Part shown: positions 18,352-27,568 of the stretch, piece by piece
How positions within the stretch are numbered: position 1 is the stretch's first letter
Layout: every line of letters begins with the position of its first letter
NCBI RefSeq assembly: GCF_011601265.1
Contig: NZ_JAAOLX010000007.1
Span: 265,116 to 329,115, forward strand
DNA from: Iodobacter violaceini
Lineage (GTDB): Bacteria; Pseudomonadota; Gammaproteobacteria; Burkholderiales; Chitinibacteraceae
Direction: 5' to 3'
DNA length: 64,000 nucleotides
The notes under the pieces: generated by a model
Databases searched by the model: none
The model's input: only the letters and a program-made list of their open reading frames with translations
Told to the model about the DNA's origin: nothing
Made by a program: the position numbers and the translations under genes

Positions 18352-18963
18352 ATGAAAATACTCGATCACCTGGAAGAGTGGCTGATTGCCTCGCTGATGG
18401 CAGTGGCGACGCTGGTGATTTTTATCGCCGTGCTCCATCGCTACGCCTCCGGAGCCCATCTGCCCATCATCCAAAACTGGCTGCTCAGCATCAACCTCTC
18501 ATGGGCTCAGGAGCTGTGCATTATTTTATTTGTATGGATGGCTAAATTTGGCGCGGCCTATGGGGTGCGCACCGGTATTCACGTGGGTGTGGATGTGATG
18601 ATTAACCGGCTGGAGCCAAAATATCGCGCCACCTTTGTGATGCTGGGCCTGCTTGCTGGCGCACTGTTTACCGGCATTGTGGCCGTGCTTGGCTCGCAAT
18701 TTGTTTGGGGAAATGGCGCGCACTATGCCTTTACCCACGCTTTGGGAATGACCGTGGGCAATCTCTACGAAGGCCCGACCACGCCTGATCTGGAATGGCC
18801 AACATGGATGGTGTACAGCGCCATTCCCCTTGGCACCAGCCTGATGTGTTTCCGGTTTTTACAAGTAGCAGCCACCTTTATGCGTACCGGCGAGCTGCCT
18901 CATCATGACGTAGCGCACGTTGAAGGCTTAGAAGAAGAAGAAGAAGAAGGAAAACCAGCATGA
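18352..18963 (+). CDS. dctQ: TRAP transporter small permease DctQ
   Basis: Small membrane subunit of the TRAP transporter, 203 residues with four hydrophobic helices (about 12-32, 55-75, 95-118, 145-170). The family segment SWAQELCIILFVWMAKFGAAYG is present. The C-terminal tail is unusually acidic (EEEEEEG near residues 193-199). GGAG precedes the ATG. It overlaps dctM by 4 bases (ATGA). Confidence 0.92.
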   Translation: MKILDHLEEWLIASLMAVATLVIFIAVLHRYASGAHLPIIQNWLLSINLSWAQELCIILFVWMAKFGAAYGVRTGIHVGVDVMINRLEPKYRATFVMLGLLAGALFTGIVAVLGSQFVWGNGAHYAFTHALGMTVGNLYEGPTTPDLEWPTWMVYSAIPLGTSLMCFRFLQVAATFMRTGELPHHDVAHVEGLEEEEEEGKPA

Positions 18964-20333
18964 GCACCATTCCGGCACCAGAAGCGCACTGGTCAATCAA
19001 AATACCCGCCCTGCTATTTGGTTCTTTAGCCATTATCGCCATCGTTGGCGGCAAAAAAGCCGTTGTATTCTGTCTGCTGCTGGCGCTGATGGCCACCGGC
19101 ATGCCCATATCTATTGCGCTGGGGCTGACCGTACTTACCTTTTTATTCACCATGACCAATGTGCCTATCGAATCGGTGGCACTTAAATTATTCACGGGGA
19201 TAGAAAAGTTTGAAATTATGGCCATTCCCTTTTTTATTCTGGCCGGTAATTTCTTAACCCACGGCGGGGTAGCCCGCCGCATGATCGACTTTGCCACCAG
19301 CATGGTTGGCCACTTTCACGGTGGCCTGGGCCTGGCTGGCGTGCTGGCATGCGCACTTTTTGCTGCCGTTTCCGGCTCCAGCCCGGCTACTGTGGTGGCG
19401 ATTGGTTCCATCCTCTTGCCCGCCATGATTAAGCAGGGGTTTCCACGTCAGTTTGGTGCGGGAGTGATTACGACAGCAGGCGCTTTGGGGATTCTGATTC
19501 CGCCATCCATTGCGATGGTGATGTTCTCGGTGGCCACCAATACCTCGGTGGGTGCGCTATTTATGGCAGGGGTGATTCCTGGCCTGATGCTGGCGTTTTT
19601 TCTGGGGCTGACCACCTGGTGGCGCGCACGCAAATTTGGTTATCCCCGCATGCCCAAGGCCACAGCGGGCGAGCGCTGGGGTGCATTTCGCCGCTCGGTG
19701 TGGGGGCTGATGCTGATCGTGCTGGTGCTGGGCGGGATTTACACCGGCGTGTTTACCCCAACTGAAGCCGCTGCCATTGCCGCCGTGTACGCTTTTATCA
19801 TCGCCGTTTTTGTTTACCGCGATTTACCACTCAGCCGCGTGCCTAAAGTGCTGCTCGATTCGGCCAGCATGAGCGCCATGCTGCTCTACATCATCACCAA
19901 TGCCGTGCTGTTCTCGTTTGTGATGACCAATGAAGGCATTCCACAGGCTATGGCAGACTGGCTGCTGAGCATGGGCCTTGGCCCGATTACCTTCTTGCTG
20001 GCGGTGAATATTCTGCTGCTCTTGGCAGGCAATGTGATGGAGCCATCGTCCATCATCCTGATCATGGCCCCTATCCTCTTCCCGGTAGCGGTTAAGCTGG
20101 GGATTGATCCGATTCACTTCGGGATTCTGATCACCGTAAATATGGAAGTCGGCATGTGCCACCCACCCGTGGGGCTGAATCTTTACGTGGCATCCGGCAT
20201 TACCAAGATGGGGATTACCGAGCTGACCGTGGCCGTCTGGCCATGGCTGCTCACCATGCTGGGCTTTTTGCTGCTGATTACCTATGTCCCTGCGATTTCA
20301 CTCTGGCTGCCAAGAGCGATGGGAATGATGTAA
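18960..20333 (+). CDS. dctM: TRAP transporter large permease DctM
   Basis: Large membrane subunit carrying the substrate/Na+ translocation path. It has 457 residues with about a dozen hydrophobic helices. DctM signatures include AIPFFILAGNFLTHGG, the SGSSPATVVAIGSILLPAM motif and the GILIPPSIAMVMF motif. An N-terminal extension of about 40 residues precedes the usual start region. It is the last gene of dctPQM and is followed by a strong stem-loop. Confidence 0.94.
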   Translation: MSTIPAPEAHWSIKIPALLFGSLAIIAIVGGKKAVVFCLLLALMATGMPISIALGLTVLTFLFTMTNVPIESVALKLFTGIEKFEIMAIPFFILAGNFLTHGGVARRMIDFATSMVGHFHGGLGLAGVLACALFAAVSGSSPATVVAIGSILLPAMIKQGFPRQFGAGVITTAGALGILIPPSIAMVMFSVATNTSVGALFMAGVIPGLMLAFFLGLTTWWRARKFGYPRMPKATAGERWGAFRRSVWGLMLIVLVLGGIYTGVFTPTEAAAIAAVYAFIIAVFVYRDLPLSRVPKVLLDSASMSAMLLYIITNAVLFSFVMTNEGIPQAMADWLLSMGLGPITFLLAVNILLLLAGNVMEPSSIILIMAPILFPVAVKLGIDPIHFGILITVNMEVGMCHPPVGLNLYVASGITKMGITELTVAVWPWLLTMLGFLLLITYVPAISLWLPRAMGMM

Positions 20334-20354
20334 GCCCTTACTAACACTCAAACT

Positions 20355-20395
20355 ACACAGGCCCCAGCCGCATTGATAGCGGCTGGGGCCTGTGT
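20355..20395 (+). terminator. Terminator-like hairpin after dctM
   Basis: Perfect 17-bp stem ACACAGGCCCCAGCCGC (20355-20371) and GCGGCTGGGGCCTGTGT (20379-20395), 7-base loop, followed by TAGTTTTAAT. Very GC-rich and stable. It probably ends the dctPQM transcript. Confidence 0.8.
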
Positions 20396-20428
20396 TAGTT
20401 TTAATCCTACCGCCGGAAAAAAAGCACA

Positions 20429-21046
20429 ATGATCCAGCCCCGCTATCAGGCCAGAATCGACGCCCTGTTGGCCAGTGGCCAGCGCAAACTGCTCGGCATC
20501 GCCGGCCCGCCCGGCTCTGGCAAATCCACACTGGCTCAAGAGATTCAGCAGCTTTATCCAGAGCAAAGCATCGTCGTACCTATGGATGGCTATCATCTGG
20601 CCAATAACGAATTAGCCCGCCAGGGCAAAGCAGCCAGAAAAGGCGCAGAAGATACCTTTGACAGCGCAGGTTTTGCAGCACTGATTCAGCGGCTGAAAAT
20701 CCAGCCTGCAAGCGAAACCATCTACGCCCCCGAATTTCGCCGTGAAATCGAAGAGCCCATCGCCAACGCCATTCCCGTGCAGCCTGAACACCAGCTCATC
20801 ATTGTGGAAGGTAATTACCTGCTGCTGGATAGCGGCCACTGGGCCAGCTTACCCAGCCTGCTCGATGAAACCTGGTATGTAGACGTCAGCCATGCCCTGA
20901 GAGAATCCCGCCTGATCCAGCGCCATATGCAATTTGGCCGTAGCGAAGCCGCCGCTATCGAGTGGGTGCGTACCACCGATGGCCCAAATGCAAGGCTGAT
21001 TGAAGCCAGTAAAGATCGGGCGGATGTGCTGTTTAGCTGGGAATAA
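20429..21046 (+). CDS. P-loop kinase of the uridine kinase/phosphoribulokinase type (FrcK/YggC-like)
   Basis: A 205-residue cytoplasmic kinase with Walker A GPPGSGKST (about residues 26-34), then VPMDGYHLANNEL, which carries the catalytic-type Asp and the His/Tyr pattern of the PRK/uridine kinase group. The lid-like region RLIQRHMQFGRS and the NARLIEASKDRADVLF tail match YggC/FrcK-type nucleoside or fructose kinases. The exact substrate cannot be told. GGAAA lies upstream. The gene stands alone between dctM and hisD. Confidence 0.75.
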   Translation: MIQPRYQARIDALLASGQRKLLGIAGPPGSGKSTLAQEIQQLYPEQSIVVPMDGYHLANNELARQGKAARKGAEDTFDSAGFAALIQRLKIQPASETIYAPEFRREIEEPIANAIPVQPEHQLIIVEGNYLLLDSGHWASLPSLLDETWYVDVSHALRESRLIQRHMQFGRSEAAAIEWVRTTDGPNARLIEASKDRADVLFSWE

Positions 21047-21145
21047 ATAACCGGCAAATCAAGGCAATAAGCCATGCAGATGATTTTCTGACGCAGAAGT
21101 GCAGTTGGGTATAATCGAAGCACGAAAATTTTTCTGGACTAAGCC

Positions 21146-22441
21146 ATGTTGCGTCGCCTTGATTCTCGTTCTGCTGATTTCCAATCCCAACTCGCCGCCC
21201 TGCTGGCTTTCGAAACCTCGCAAGATCCGGATGTAGATAGCAGGGTTGCGGCCATTCTTGACGATGTAAAAGCACGTGGCGATGCGGCTGTGGTGGAATA
21301 CACCCAGCGCTTTGATGGCGTAGCAGCGCAAACCATGGCCGGGCTGGAGCTGAGCCAGGCCGAGCTGAAAGCCGCTTTTGAGCGCCTGCCTGATGTGCAG
21401 AGGGATGCCTTAGTCGCCGCAGCAGAGCGGGTGCGCAAATATCACGAACACCAGAAAATGGCTTCCTGGCAATACACCGATGAAGACGGCACGGTGCTGG
21501 GCCAGCAGGTAACAGCGCTCGACAGAGTGGGGATTTACGTGCCGGGCGGCAAGGCCAGCTATCCATCCTCTGTATTAATGAATGCCATTCCCGCCCATGT
21601 GGCCGGTGTAGCCGAAATCATCATGGTAGTGCCCACACCGCGTGGCGAGCGAAACGATCTGGTGCTGGCCGCGGCCTTCGTGGCCGGTGTCAGCCGTGCC
21701 TTCTGTATTGGCGGCGCGCAGGCAGTGGGCGCGCTGGCTTTTGGTACCGAAACTGTGCCCGCTGTAGATAAAATCACCGGCCCCGGCAACGCCTATGTGG
21801 CCGCGGCCAAGCGCCGTGTATTTGGTGTGGTTGGCATTGATATGGTGGCGGGCCCGTCAGAGATTTTAGTGATTTGCGATGGCACAACCGACCCGGATTG
21901 GATTGCGATGGATTTATTCAGCCAGGCCGAACACGATGAAATCGCCCAAGCCATTCTGCTTTGCCCGGATGAAGATTTTATTCAGCAAGTCGCCGCCAGC
22001 ATCGAGAAACTTCTCCCCACTATGCCGCGCCAGGACATTATTCGCGCGTCCCTCACCGGCCGCGGTGCTTTAATCACGGTAAAAGATTTGCACGAAGCCT
22101 GCAAAATTGCCAATTATATTGCGCCGGAACATCTGGAATTATCTATCGCTACCCCAGAAGTCTGCCTGGCTGAGCTGCGTCACGCGGGTGCGATCTTTAT
22201 GGGCAAGTTCACCAGCGAATCTTTAGGCGATTATTGTGCCGGGCCAAATCACGTACTCCCCACCGCCCGCACCGCCCGTTTTGCCAGCCCGCTGGGTGTT
22301 TACGACTTCCAAAAACGCACCAGCATTATTCAGGTTTCAGAAGCCGGCAGCCAAAAACTAGGCCGCATCGCCAGCACCCTGGCCCACGGTGAAGGCCTCA
22401 CCGCCCATGCCCGATCGGCGGAATATCGTCTGAAGGATTGA
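21146..22441 (+). CDS. hisD: Histidinol dehydrogenase HisD
   Basis: Oxidises L-histidinol to L-histidine in two NAD-dependent steps, the end of the pathway. The 431-residue length is standard. Conserved motifs are [33 protein letters not shown], the catalytic Glu/His in [13 protein letters not shown], and [13 protein letters not shown]. It lies 12 kb from hisG and 13 kb from hisB, although these genes are usually adjacent in beta-proteobacteria. hisC, normally next, is missing here. A hairpin and repeat copy 3 follow. Confidence 0.97.
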   Translation: MLRRLDSRSADFQSQLAALLAFETSQDPDVDSRVAAILDDVKARGDAAVVEYTQRFDGVAAQTMAGLELSQAELKAAFERLPDVQRDALVAAAERVRKYHEHQKMASWQYTDEDGTVLGQQVTALDRVGIYVPGGKASYPSSVLMNAIPAHVAGVAEIIMVVPTPRGERNDLVLAAAFVAGVSRAFCIGGAQAVGALAFGTETVPAVDKITGPGNAYVAAAKRRVFGVVGIDMVAGPSEILVICDGTTDPDWIAMDLFSQAEHDEIAQAILLCPDEDFIQQVAASIEKLLPTMPRQDIIRASLTGRGALITVKDLHEACKIANYIAPEHLELSIATPEVCLAELRHAGAIFMGKFTSESLGDYCAGPNHVLPTARTARFASPLGVYDFQKRTSIIQVSEAGSQKLGRIASTLAHGEGLTAHARSAEYRLKD

Positions 22442-22511
22442 TAAGTGAACAAGCTACGGCGAAAAGCCCGCCGCAGCTTGAAGCTGAAAACCCAAATCTT
22501 GAAACACGGAG

Positions 22512-22545
22512 AAAAGAGGACTTTAAATGAAGTCCTTTTCTTTGG
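22512..22545 (+). terminator. Probable terminator after hisD
   Basis: Hairpin with AAGAGGACTT and AAGTCCTTTT arms (7 perfect pairs plus weaker flanking pairs, 6-base loop) near 22514-22540, running into TTTTCTTTGG. A moderate Rho-independent terminator. Confidence 0.6.
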
Positions 22546-22580
22546 TTTTAAGTAGTTTCAAAATGAATAATCTGAATTTT

Positions 22581-22842
22581 AATCACCACTCATAGCACAG
22601 GGCTTCAATATCCCCTTGAAACACGCCGTAGCGAGGAACAAGCGGGGCGGGGTTTCGGCCAGAGGCAGCGAGGCACGAGCGAGTCTCACCCGCCGCCGAC
22701 TCGATTGTCCGCAGCGCAGGGGCTTTCGTGTTTCGTGGGGCGGCCTTCTTTGCTTCCTTTCTTGGCCGTTCAAGAAAGGGAGTCCCCCGCGGGGATGCCG
22801 CACCAAAATCAACGTGCCGAAGGCACTAAAAAGATCTTTTCG
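22581..22842 (+). repeat. Interspersed structured repeat, copy 3
   Basis: A full copy 139 bases after the hisD stop. Outer stem GAAACACG (22618-22625) / CGTGTTTC (22727-22734). The 9-bp hairpin CCTTTCTTG-gccgtt-CAAGAAAGG is at 22756-22779. CCCC-CGCGGGG follows. The terminal GTGCC-GAA-GGCAC is at 22814-22826, with TAAAAAGATCTTTT after it. It is closest to copy 2. Confidence 0.85.
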
Positions 22843-22991
22843 ATTTACCCGACGCTGATGAAATACAGCCCACCACACAAAAACTCAAGCCATCCCCCCG
22901 CAACGCAACATTCAATCCCCCCATCCCACAACAGCTAAGCTAAAATGAATCACACCAATGCCCTAAGCCTTAATCACTTTCAAGCTAAAGA

Positions 22992-23774
22992 ATGACCACT
23001 GACCAGACTAAACAATTAATTGAACAACTTGAAATGAAAATCAGCTCATTTCAATATGTACTCGCCTATCGCAATATTTTTGTGATTAGCTTTTTCAGCT
23101 CGGGCGAGATTCTGGATCACAATTACCCTTCGCACGAAACCGCCACCCAGCTGGATCATTTTAGCTTTCTGATTGGGCAGGATAATCTGGCGGCGATTAA
23201 AGCACTGATTAAAACCTCGGTCAGTGGCGCCGATGGCTGGAAATTTTATAACCGCGATTTAAAACTGCATTTATTCCGCGTTAATCAAACACTTTGGCAT
23301 ATCGAAGTCGGTTCTTTAGAAGAAGAAAACGACGCACATAATCCTAACTCCGATTTTGCCAAATTCTATAGCCTGACAGAAACACTGACCGAATTCAGAG
23401 AGTGGCAAAACAGCGGCGAAATTGATGAAGTTTTAGAGCGTATCCGTAACCAGCATCTGCCACAAATCAGACAGGTAAAAGCCACTATTTCTGATCCGAT
23501 TTTAATTATGTGCCTCGATTTAATCGAAGGTATTGTGTCTTCCGCCGTAAATGATAATGGCGATATTGATACCAGCCTCTATGCCCTGCTTACGCCTTCT
23601 GAAGTGCAAGTCGCCAAATTTATTAAAGTAGGCATGTCGACCAAGGAAATTGCCCAAAGCTTAAGCGTTGCCTCCAAGACTGTTGAAAATCACAGAAACA
23701 GCTTAAGAAGCAAACTGGGCATTACCAACAAAGGGATTAATTTGCGAAATTATTTAATTAGTTTGTCAGTCTGA
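22992..23774 (+). CDS. LuxR-type transcriptional regulator
   Basis: A 260-residue protein with a C-terminal LuxR/GerE HTH (about residues 195-255: LTPSEVQVAKFIKVGMSTKEIA, then a TVENHRNSLRSKLG recognition helix). The N-terminal 190 residues are a likely sensor region with no clear receiver aspartates; residues 20-120 look PAS-like, but this is uncertain. It precedes the chemoreceptor gene by 167 bases in the same direction. The target is unknown. Confidence 0.72.
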   Translation: MTTDQTKQLIEQLEMKISSFQYVLAYRNIFVISFFSSGEILDHNYPSHETATQLDHFSFLIGQDNLAAIKALIKTSVSGADGWKFYNRDLKLHLFRVNQTLWHIEVGSLEEENDAHNPNSDFAKFYSLTETLTEFREWQNSGEIDEVLERIRNQHLPQIRQVKATISDPILIMCLDLIEGIVSSAVNDNGDIDTSLYALLTPSEVQVAKFIKVGMSTKEIAQSLSVASKTVENHRNSLRSKLGITNKGINLRNYLISLSV

Positions 23775-23941
23775 CATCAGAAAAAAACACGCAACAATCA
23801 TTTTCTTTTTAAGTAAACAATGCAAAAAAATTAATAATAATTGAAGCTGAATAAATAAGCGTTATTTTTTAAAAACAATTCAATTTATCAGCTATAGATA
23901 TCAACAATAAATGATTAACCTTTTGGTTTTTCGGAGCTCAC

Positions 23942-25060
23942 ATGGGATTTTTTGATCGCAATAATCATCAGCATCTTGCTGAAATCGCCCAGCTTCAAAC
24001 CGCTCTGGAGGAAAAAACCAGGGCGCTGGAAAATGCCAATCTAAGAGCGGCTCAAGCTGAACAAAAAGCCATTGCATGCGAAACAAAAGCTCAGATTCTG
24101 ACTGATTTAATTACAAATCTTTCAAGCTTCTCCGAATCCCTGGTTGCCAACCAAACCTCGCTCGCTGTACTCGCCAGTGCCATGCGAAATGAAAAAGAAA
24201 ATGCGGCTAATGCAAAACGCGTGTCGTCCCAAAGCAGCCAGGAAATTGATCAGATTGCCGAAAGCCTGGCTCAGCTCGCTACATCATCCAACAGCGCAGC
24301 AGATCAGATTGGCCGGCTTGATGCTCGGGCACAAGAGGTTGGCGGCATTGTAAGAATGATTAAAGAAATTGCCGAACAAACCAATCTGCTGGCGCTCAAT
24401 GCAGCCATTGAAGCAGCCCGCGCCGGGGAACAAGGCCGCGGCTTTGCTGTTGTAGCAGATGAAGTCAGAAAACTAGCCGAACGCACCGCCAATGCCACCA
24501 ATGATATTACGATTCTGGTTGAGCAGATTCGCAGCGACAGTGGCGACAGCCGTACAAAAATGAGCAATTTAGCCCAACAATCAGCAAGCTTTAGTCAGAA
24601 TGGGCAAAGCGCATCCAAAACAATGCAAACCTTGATGCAAATATCGAACAATATGGAACAAAGCAGCGCCGCATCTGCCCTAAGAGGTTTTTGCGAGCTG
24701 GCCAAGGTAGATCATATTATTTTTAAATTCCGGGTTTATAAAGTGCTGTTTGGGCTTTCCAATGAAGATGAAAGCCAGTTTTCCAGCCATACATCCTGCC
24801 GCCTGGGTAAATGGTATTACGATGGCGAAGGCAAGGAGTGCTTTTCTAAGCTCAATGGTTACCGCGAAATTGAAACACCCCACATGAAAGTACACAGCGC
24901 AGCATTGAACGCTTTACGCGCCTATTTCAGCGGTGATTCGCAAAATGCAATTGCAGCCGTTTCTGAAATGGAAACCGCCAGTTTATCTGTGTTAGCTAAT
25001 TTGGAAAGAATGTCCATTAGCGGCGAGAGAGACAGTGAAACGCTCTGTCAGCATGCATAA
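23942..25060 (+). CDS. Soluble methyl-accepting chemotaxis protein with a C-terminal CZB domain
   Basis: A 372-residue cytoplasmic chemoreceptor with no transmembrane segment. A coiled coil (about 8-50) leads to the MCP signalling domain with the hairpin-tip consensus [20 protein letters not shown] and [18 protein letters not shown] (about 140-185). The C-terminal about 110 residues match the CZB zinc-binding domain, with His in VDHIIFK, Cys in [10 protein letters not shown] and HMKVH as likely Zn ligands. CZB receptors are linked to zinc or hypochlorite-type oxidant sensing. GGAG precedes the ATG. A terminator follows. Confidence 0.88.
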   Translation: MGFFDRNNHQHLAEIAQLQTALEEKTRALENANLRAAQAEQKAIACETKAQILTDLITNLSSFSESLVANQTSLAVLASAMRNEKENAANAKRVSSQSSQEIDQIAESLAQLATSSNSAADQIGRLDARAQEVGGIVRMIKEIAEQTNLLALNAAIEAARAGEQGRGFAVVADEVRKLAERTANATNDITILVEQIRSDSGDSRTKMSNLAQQSASFSQNGQSASKTMQTLMQISNNMEQSSAASALRGFCELAKVDHIIFKFRVYKVLFGLSNEDESQFSSHTSCRLGKWYYDGEGKECFSKLNGYREIETPHMKVHSAALNALRAYFSGDSQNAIAAVSEMETASLSVLANLERMSISGERDSETLCQHA

Positions 25061-25064
25061 AAAA

Positions 25065-25092
25065 CAAAGCCCTGCCAGATGGCAGGGCTTTG
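25065..25092. terminator. Bidirectional terminator
   Basis: Perfect 12-bp stem CAAAGCCCTGCC (25065-25076), loop AGAT and GGCAGGGCTTTG (25081-25092). It lies between the convergent chemoreceptor and chitin-binding genes. A/T runs flank it on both sides. Confidence 0.88.
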
Positions 25093-25130
25093 TAATCAAA
25101 ACGGCTTAAAAACCATGCAAAGCTGCATGT

Positions 25131-27338
25131 TTATTGGCAAGCAGCGCCTTTAGTCCATACATCGTTTGTGCCTGGCTCATTGCCTTGTGTCCACCATTTA
25201 TTGGTGTACTCAAAGCCTTTATGTGAAACCTTGGTTGGCGATGCGTAAACCTGAGTTGCAGACCATGCAGCTGCAGCGCAAGTATTTGAGCTGCCAGCTT
25301 CAAAACTAACTGCAACACTGCGTGGACCAGTCACATTTACCAGGGTAAATGAACTGCTGATGGCTTGTGCTGCACCATCTACAGTAATGCTCTTAATTTT
25401 GTAGCCAGTATTCGGTGTGATAGTGAAAACCTGATTGGTTTTTTCACGCACTTGCACCACGCCAGATGGTGCAATCACACCGCCAGTGCCAGCCGAAGCC
25501 GTTACCGGGAAGTAAACTGCAGTTGATGGATCATCAATCTTCATATCGCTGTAATTGCCGGTCACACCGTAGAAATTCTTGGCCGACAAATCAGAGATTT
25601 TCGTATTGAGTAAACGCAGCGCCTTCGTATCCCCGCCATTAGAAGCCGGGTTTAAGGTCAGCACCACATCAGCCCCCTCTTGCTTTAATGCTAACGCGCT
25701 AAAGTTGTAAGCAAATGCAGCTAAATTCACCGTTGTATTGGCGGCTTTAAAGTAATCCACGCTTTTTGCCTTGCCCCAGCCCCATGTGGTTGGGTTCAGC
25801 AGCACGGTGTACTCCAGCGCAGAATAGCTGCCGCTCATATTGCTGAACATATCTGAGGATACTTGTGCAGCGGTTACACCCGGCAATTCGATCCATGAAT
25901 AAATGCCACCGTCAGCTGCTTGTGTACCAATAAACAAGCTGCCGTTGTCCTGGAATATTTTCAGGTGCTTAAAGCCAAGGCCAGCAGTACCCTGAATCTG
26001 ATCCAGAGCCGGATTAAAACCAGTTGCGGTTTGCTTACCAGACCATGCCAGCTTGTACACGGCAGAAACAACAATCACGGCTGATGGATTAGCCTTTACA
26101 GCGGCAGCGGAAACTTTTTCAAGCAAAACAGACTGCCCGGCAAACTGCAGCAATGCACCACCTGCGCTATCTGTTACCGCTAAAGAAGCCAGCGGGTTAG
26201 AGCCTGTCCAGTTGCGTAATACAATTTTATCTTTACCCACCACAAAATCTTTTACTGTGGTTGTGCCGCCAGGGAACTGGCTCAGATAAATCGTGTTTTT
26301 GCCGCCACCGGTATAAACCGTGTCATTACCCTGCCCTGCAGATAAAACCTCATCCAGCGGGCCGCCACTAATGGTGTCATCGTTTGGCGTATCAATTTGC
26401 GTATCGTAATTACCAAATTTATCGATATATGTTGTTACGCAAGTACCTTGCTCATCGCAGGCTACTTTATTGGTGATCAATAAATCAGCCGCCCCCCATG
26501 CACCGCCTAAGTGAGCTGCAGCCAATAAACCGGACATAGTGGCTTTAATGGTAATTGGATTGCCGTTTTCATCTTTACCTGGCCAGGATTTAGCCAGGGC
26601 CTGTGCCCAGGTGATATTGGCAGCGGCCAGCTTTTCTGACATCACGCCATAGTTAAAGCGCATGGCATCACGAATCACATACTCTTGCTTGGCTGGATTT
26701 TTTAAATCAGCAAAGCTGTTCACGCCATTACGGCCAGAGAAAGTGCCTTCCCAACGATTATTATGTGTACCACGTACTTTATTACCGCCAGAACCAGGAA
26801 TTTCAATTGTGGCTTCAGTAACACCGTTAGCCCATGTTGAATCAGGCGCGAAAATATAGAATTTATCCAGATTTTCTGTCGCTGAAACATATTTCACCGG
26901 TGAGTAATAACCGGTATCAATCATTAATGCTTCGCCAAGCTGATAACCAATAAAACCCCATGCATTCAGCGAGCTGTATTGCATTGTTTTAAACATGGCA
27001 GCCTGATCTGCTGCATTTGGATTGTAAATAGTATTAAGGCCCAGCTTAGTAAAGTACTGATTAACTGTTGTAGGCTCAATAATCAAACTACCGGTAGACG
27101 GATCACGCACCGGCACGCCTGGAGTAACAACTTTGGCATAGCGCAGAATCGGGGAATTAAAATTCTGTTTATAAAAATCGGCTTTAGCCGGATCAATACC
27201 GGATTCAAAAGCACGCATATTATCAAGGAAATCCTGAAAGGATCCCTTAGTTGCTGCAGGTGCGGCAATCGCAGCCATAGGCATAGAAACTAATAAACCA
27301 GCTAAAATGGTTAAGCGGTGTTTCATTGAATTTTTCAT
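25131..27338 (-). CDS. Secreted modular protein: lysozyme-like region, RTX-like repeats, InlB-type repeat, CBM5/12 chitin-binding domain
   Basis: A 735-residue exported protein with a signal peptide (cleavage near AIAAPAA). Residues 33-320 form an unfamiliar domain with RAFESGIDP, GEALMIDTGYY and SGLLAAAHLGGAWGA, the last reminiscent of lysozyme/transglycosylase folds. Residues 325-385 hold an RTX-like Ca2+ patch (DDTISGGPLDEVLSAGQGND). Residues 620-685 resemble a divergent InlB B-repeat. The C-terminal 45 residues are a CBM5/12 domain with the conserved YTNKWWTQGNEPG aromatic core. A chitin- or peptidoglycan-acting role is inferred from the modules; the catalytic residue is not established. 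Confidence 0.7.
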   Translation of the reverse strand: MKNSMKHRLTILAGLLVSMPMAAIAAPAATKGSFQDFLDNMRAFESGIDPAKADFYKQNFNSPILRYAKVVTPGVPVRDPSTGSLIIEPTTVNQYFTKLGLNTIYNPNAADQAAMFKTMQYSSLNAWGFIGYQLGEALMIDTGYYSPVKYVSATENLDKFYIFAPDSTWANGVTEATIEIPGSGGNKVRGTHNNRWEGTFSGRNGVNSFADLKNPAKQEYVIRDAMRFNYGVMSEKLAAANITWAQALAKSWPGKDENGNPITIKATMSGLLAAAHLGGAWGAADLLITNKVACDEQGTCVTTYIDKFGNYDTQIDTPNDDTISGGPLDEVLSAGQGNDTVYTGGGKNTIYLSQFPGGTTTVKDFVVGKDKIVLRNWTGSNPLASLAVTDSAGGALLQFAGQSVLLEKVSAAAVKANPSAVIVVSAVYKLAWSGKQTATGFNPALDQIQGTAGLGFKHLKIFQDNGSLFIGTQAADGGIYSWIELPGVTAAQVSSDMFSNMSGSYSALEYTVLLNPTTWGWGKAKSVDYFKAANTTVNLAAFAYNFSALALKQEGADVVLTLNPASNGGDTKALRLLNTKISDLSAKNFYGVTGNYSDMKIDDPSTAVYFPVTASAGTGGVIAPSGVVQVREKTNQVFTITPNTGYKIKSITVDGAAQAISSSFTLVNVTGPRSVAVSFEAGSSNTCAAAAWSATQVYASPTKVSHKGFEYTNKWWTQGNEPGTNDVWTKGAACQ

Positions 27339-27497
27339 TCGTCTCTCTCAATTATTCAGGATAAATGCCGTTTAAAAAGCAAATTCTTTATATTTTTTGA
27401 AAAATCTAATACGCAAATCCAAAACCAGGTCTATTTAATTTCTGCACCTCCTTTTATAAAAAATAAAAAATCAAACCAAAGCCGCACTCGTCAATCA

Positions 27498-27559
27498 GCC
27501 ATTCCCGCAGCCCTTTGCTTTAATCCAGCATAAAAAAGCCGGATCTGCGCGGGAATGGC
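27498..27559. repeat. Long-armed inverted repeat between two chitin-related genes
   Basis: Arms GCCATTCCCGC (27498-27508) and GCGGGAATGGC (27549-27559), perfect over 11 bp and separated by 40 bases that include a short weaker hairpin with a T run when read on the minus strand. It could end the importer/hexosaminidase transcript. Confidence 0.5.
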
Positions 27560-27568
27560 ATCACTGAA

